From Sipunculus nudus (lineage: Eukaryota > Annelida > Sipuncula > Golfingiida > Sipunculidae), in the NCBI GenBank assembly GCA_026874595.1, contig CM049307.1, positions 49,687,178 through 49,751,177 of the forward strand: a DNA stretch of 64,000 nucleotides. Direction: 5' to 3'. The notes under the pieces were generated by a model. It worked only from the letters and a program-made list of their open reading frames with translations. It did no database searches and was not told where the DNA came from. Within the stretch, counting starts at the first letter, position 1; each line of letters starts with the position of its first letter. The position numbers were made by a program, and so were the translations under genes. This document shows, piece after piece, positions 60,686 to 64,000 of this stretch.

Positions 60686-61500
60686 TAGAGGCGCGGACCG
60701 GACCGGCAACACACAATCCCGGACCGCTAGTCCCCGTCTCCTTCTGTATTGATTTAATGGTTTGTGCTGTTGCTGAGTTTGTTTTATGTGATACGGTTCA
60801 CCCTCAAAACCTTATTTGAACAAAGTACTTCTGTTGTGTAGGCATCTTTTAGAATAAGACCCCTAAACCATAATAAATGTAAAAGAACCATTGGCAGAAA
60901 TTTTGCTTCCTATCACATGTTCCGTCTTCTTGACACATGGTACGTATTTCAGGCCTATGGAGGGAGGGGTGTCAGATGCTTTATTTGTTTTAGGGAGGGG
61001 TGTCAGATGCTTTATTTGTTTTAGCTTTCATACTATTTTTATCTTAAAAGTCAAAGGCCCCTGACCGGTCTGGAGTTTCTTGAAAGCGGAAGTTATTTGT
61101 GTTAATTCATGTAAGTTCATATGTAGTTTTTTTATGGGAGTGGCGCTAAGTCTTGAATATAGGGAAAACCCCTGAAACCCTCGTCTTTGAATTAACTTTT
61201 ACACAGCCGATACCCGGAGAGTTCGGCCATTGAGTTTAACAAGGCCCAGTATCAGGTGCTTGAAAATGTAAAGACTCCTTAGCCTGTTGTCATAACTTAT
61301 TTACGGGTTTTATAGGACCACACGGGGCGTGGAGATCGTTGTAAGTTAGCTATATGGCCTAATAAAATGCCTTTAAATACTGAAAATTGAAATCATAGTA
61401 TGCATTATTATAATTTTAAGGTAAATCATTGAAACAAGTAGGGCCTACTTATGGGTGTTACTTCGTCACAAACTGGTATCCGTATTGCAGTGATAAGACC
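60686..61500. mobile_element. Second copy of the hAT-type element, right end lost
   Basis: It starts TAGAGGCGCGGACCGGACCG, a better preserved terminal repeat than in copy B, after ATCTGTTG. It can be aligned with 54371-55030 (for example GTATTCCAGTGATAA against GTATTGCAGTGATAA near 61480). The right terminus is replaced by the satellite that starts around 61500. A near-identical 42-bp piece (GGGAGGGGTGTCAGATGCT) is repeated in tandem at 60960-61025. Confidence 0.55.
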
Positions 61501-61559
61501 ATTTGAAAAGCAGTTATATTTTGCTTCCCGGAAATCGATCTCGGCAAACATGCTAGTCA

Positions 61560-62680
61560 GTCACGCATGTCTGTTTGTGTATTTACCGGTGGGTGAAAGG
61601 GTTTGTATTACTCTCCTGGCCATAATTTTGTAGCTATCAATTTGAAACTTACAGGGTTTATTGGAAGTCACAAGCCTTGAAAGCCTGTTGTTTTTGGTCA
61701 ACATAAGTCAAAAGTCAAGGTCCAGCTCAAGGTCATGATCGAAAACCTCGAAAATTTATTTTCATCACAACTTTGACAATATTGGTCTTATCTTCACAAA
61801 CTTAGACTCATTTTCTTTCTCTGTATCTTCTACATAACAAAGGCTTGTCTTAACTTTGTGTCACTTTGTCGGTATGTCTTTCTGTATGTCTATGTAAAGC
61901 ATTCTACAGACCACAATTTTGCAGGAGTCCTTTTGAAACTGATACATATTATATCTTGTACTTACATCTAGAAACGGATTTATCATTTTTGGAAAATAGC
62001 TGCTAGGAAACGCTGCACGCGAAACACTACAACATATCATTTTTTTCGCTATATCTCCGAAACTATAAACCTAAATTACATAAACCATATATAGCTTATT
62101 TTCTTTCTCTGGGTCTTCTGCATACCTCTGAGGTCATCTGGTCTCATCCTTATGTCACTTTGTCAGTATGTCTCACTGCATGTCAGTTGTTACCAAGTTT
62201 GCCTACTTGCTGGCTCCTGCGTCTTACATATGGCATTCTACAGGCCACAGTTTTGCAGGATTCATTTTGAAACTAGTAGATCTTATGTCATAAAGTAATA
62301 TTTCGAATATTTTCGGAATATAGCCACTAGGGGCGCTGCACTCGAAACACTACAACATCTCCTTTTTTGGCCATATCTCCGAAATTATAACCTTTAATTA
62401 CATCAACTATAGCTGATTTCCTTCCTCTGGGTCTTCTTTATAAATTGGTCAAGTCTTCTGGTCTTAGCGTTGTGTCACTTTGTCAGTATATATGTCTGTT
62501 TGTCAGTTGTTCTCAATGTTACCTTCTTGCTGGTTCCTGCCTCTGTTATATAGCATTCTACAGGCAACAGTTTACCAGGAATCACTTTGTAATTTCCCCC
62601 TGTCGTATATCGGATTGATTTCATGAAGCTGTTACGTGTATTTTTAAATAGGTAAAAGTTCAAGGTCAAAGTCATGAAAA
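61560..62680. repeat. Tandem satellite, about 290-320 bp period, with GGGGCGCTGCA motif
   Basis: CTTTCTCTGTATCTTC, CTTTCTCTGGGTCTTC and CTTCCTCTGGGTCTTC stand at about 61815, 62103 and 62421. Around them GTGTCACTTTGTC, GCATTCTACAG and CTATATCTCCGAAA (or CCATATCTCCGAAA) recur in order. Units contain GCTAGGAAACGCTGCAC or CACTAGGGGCGCTGCAC. Short open frames on either strand are incidental. The layout (a tolerance-style phrase CATATCTCCGAAA followed by a short CG-rich site) resembles the 2331-3160 array. Confidence 0.75.
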
Positions 62681-62699
62681 TTCACCTAAAGAGATTATC

Positions 62700-62785
62700 G
62701 AAAGTCGCCGTATGGCCCGTGGAGAGTGCCTCGTATTAATAACAAAATAATTTGTTCAATCCATGCAAGATAAAGTATCAAACTC
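62700..62785 (+). repeat. SINE 3' tail fragment
   Basis: GGAGAGTGCCTCGTATTAAT followed by TTGTTCAATCCATG matches the 3' tail of the SINE at 13010-13250. No head is visible, so this is a truncated copy. Confidence 0.45.
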
Positions 62786-62804
62786 ATTTATTTCGATTCT
62801 AAAC

Positions 62805-63770
62805 TACAAAGCAGGTCCACACACTGAAAGGGATAATCTTTGAGACAAAAGGGCCATTCAGCGCACACACTGGACACACGTGATATAGCGTCTAGTCATA
62901 TAGAGAAGACTCGGGTAACATTTAACAGATGACATGTCAACAGACAGCCTGAAATTGCAAACATCAACGGTGGCATGCACACATACTATACATCAGTATT
63001 AATCTTATTACAAAGCCATTTAAATCACATGATCCTGATAAATGAAAATAATGTTACATATTTCTTTATGAAACAAAGAAAGTAAGAGACAGCTAAGTAT
63101 ACATTTACCCTGGAGTATTTGGCCTGAATATTTAAGTGGTATTTAACAAACTTGAATCTCTCCGTGGCCACCTAGGTTTTAGTGGGTTATAGTGGCCCTT
63201 CTAAGGCAGGTAAGATTTTACATTTTTACATTTCACCATGTTTTGTCCACCTGTACACACTACATGATGTCATTATCTCGCCCATGGAGAGTGCTTTGCA
63301 TTTATTATTGATTATTTGTATAATCCATGTAAAGAAGTTTAATAACTATATGCAAAAAAAAAATGGACGTGAATATTGATTTAAACAGTTACTTGAAAGG
63401 GATATATATTCCGGTAATATTTTGTTAATTTAATTTTGTTTCTTATCCTTTAATCAAATATATAAAAAATATATAGTTACATAGAGCATAATTTTTCAGT
63501 TGACAGCCTGTAAAAACAACACCAACAGTAGCAGCATAACACATGCATAAGTATTAACCTATTCAGAAGTTACTGAAGTTACATAATCCTGTTAAATGAA
63601 AATATGGTTACATATTTCGTTTTAAATCAAGGAAAGCATAAGACAGCTAAGTTCACAGATCTTAAGTATACCCGACAAGACTGAGTCTTCGTGGGCTTTA
63701 TATGATTGCATGAGCCGCCAAACGATTTCTAATAGATAAGCATGCCACCATGTGAAAGAAAACTGATTTT
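62805..63770 (+). repeat. Duplicated block with an internal tandem repeat
   Basis: Pieces 62805-63130 and 63475-63770 are both versions of 56985-57330 (shared GTATTAA(T/C)CTTAT, GATAAATGAAAATAATGTTAC, AAGACAGCTAAG). The part between, 63180-63475, matches 56520-56790. The right-most 230 bases of the window (63771-64000) show nothing I recognise. Confidence 0.78.
63283..63350 (+). repeat. SINE 3' tail fragment
   Basis: CCATGGAGAGTGC followed by TGTATAATCCATG again matches the SINE tail. It lies in the block that is duplicated at 56520-56790, where the same tail appears in a more decayed form (ATATAATCCATG near 56630). Confidence 0.4.
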
Positions 63771-64000
63771 GACAGTTATCCCGAAAAATGCAGTACTGAG
63801 TTCTGGACTAATGACAAAGGCAGGTACACGTCATGCTCCTAGGAAAATATTGATGTTATGAACTATTGCCTTTTTGAACAACTCAGCTTTCAAAAACCTG
63901 TTCGACTCTAAGTCTAGTGGTATTATCAATAATACATTTGATTTAGAATGATAACTTACTATGTTACCAAGTGTGACTGAGCACTCCTTGAAGTCATGGG

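Noticed and set aside
1-64000. CRISPR arrays, operons, rRNA genes, bacterial insertion sequences, telomere repeats
   Set aside because: None seen; the coding density and repeat types are those of animal nuclear DNA.

Overview
The window looks like AT-rich, gene-poor eukaryotic DNA. There is no operon-like packing, one convincing protein-coding exon in 64 kb, many decayed transposable elements, and long AT and homopolymer microsatellites. The repeat types point to an invertebrate animal, most likely a mollusc: a CR1/Jockey-type LINE tail, tRNA-derived SINEs, and a hairpin-headed repeat carrying GTCCGTCCG. The animal assignment is fairly safe because of the CD225/dispanin gene and the LINE. The mollusc assignment is inference from repeat style.

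Layout. 0-9 kb: a weak exon candidate on the minus strand, G/C homopolymers, a 280-bp satellite built around a GGTGGCGCCACC palindrome (2331-3130), small inverted-repeat elements, and a 264-bp tandem duplication (8359-8899). 9-21 kb: hairpins, a dead LINE reverse-transcriptase tail (11690-12190), a SINE (about 13010-13250), a possible solo LTR (13649-14338) and dispersed repeats. 21.5-23.2 kb: a hAT-like non-autonomous transposon with a nested miniature LTR retroelement (21973-22400). The nested element has intact parts (LTRs, PBS, PPT, 4-bp target duplication) and its LTRs carry a tRNA-like pol III promoter. 23.6-24.3 kb: the single clear coding exon, a 171-residue CD225/dispanin membrane protein related to IFITM and PRRT/SynDIG proteins. 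24.3-37.5 kb: mostly featureless, with two good palindromic MITE-like elements (30707-30958 and 31472-31708), a 352-bp tandem duplication, and second copies of repeats seen at 15-21 kb.

37.5-64 kb: a mosaic of segmental duplications. A unit of about 7 kb is present as copy A (39331-46510), copy B (47857-54370) and partial copy C (57315-60685). It is flanked by about 1-kb arms in alternating orientation (37541-38535 plus, 46758-47829 minus, 55175-56100 plus). A further block is shared between 56520-57310 and 62805-63770. None of the duplicated units keeps a reading frame from copy to copy, so I regard them as non-coding. Insertions and deletions that differ between copies allow their order to be worked out in part.

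The genes do not form a pathway. The window is best read as one small membrane-protein gene beside a repeat-driven duplication cluster. The strongest candidate for something little described is the miniature LTR element with the tRNA-like promoter inside its LTRs.
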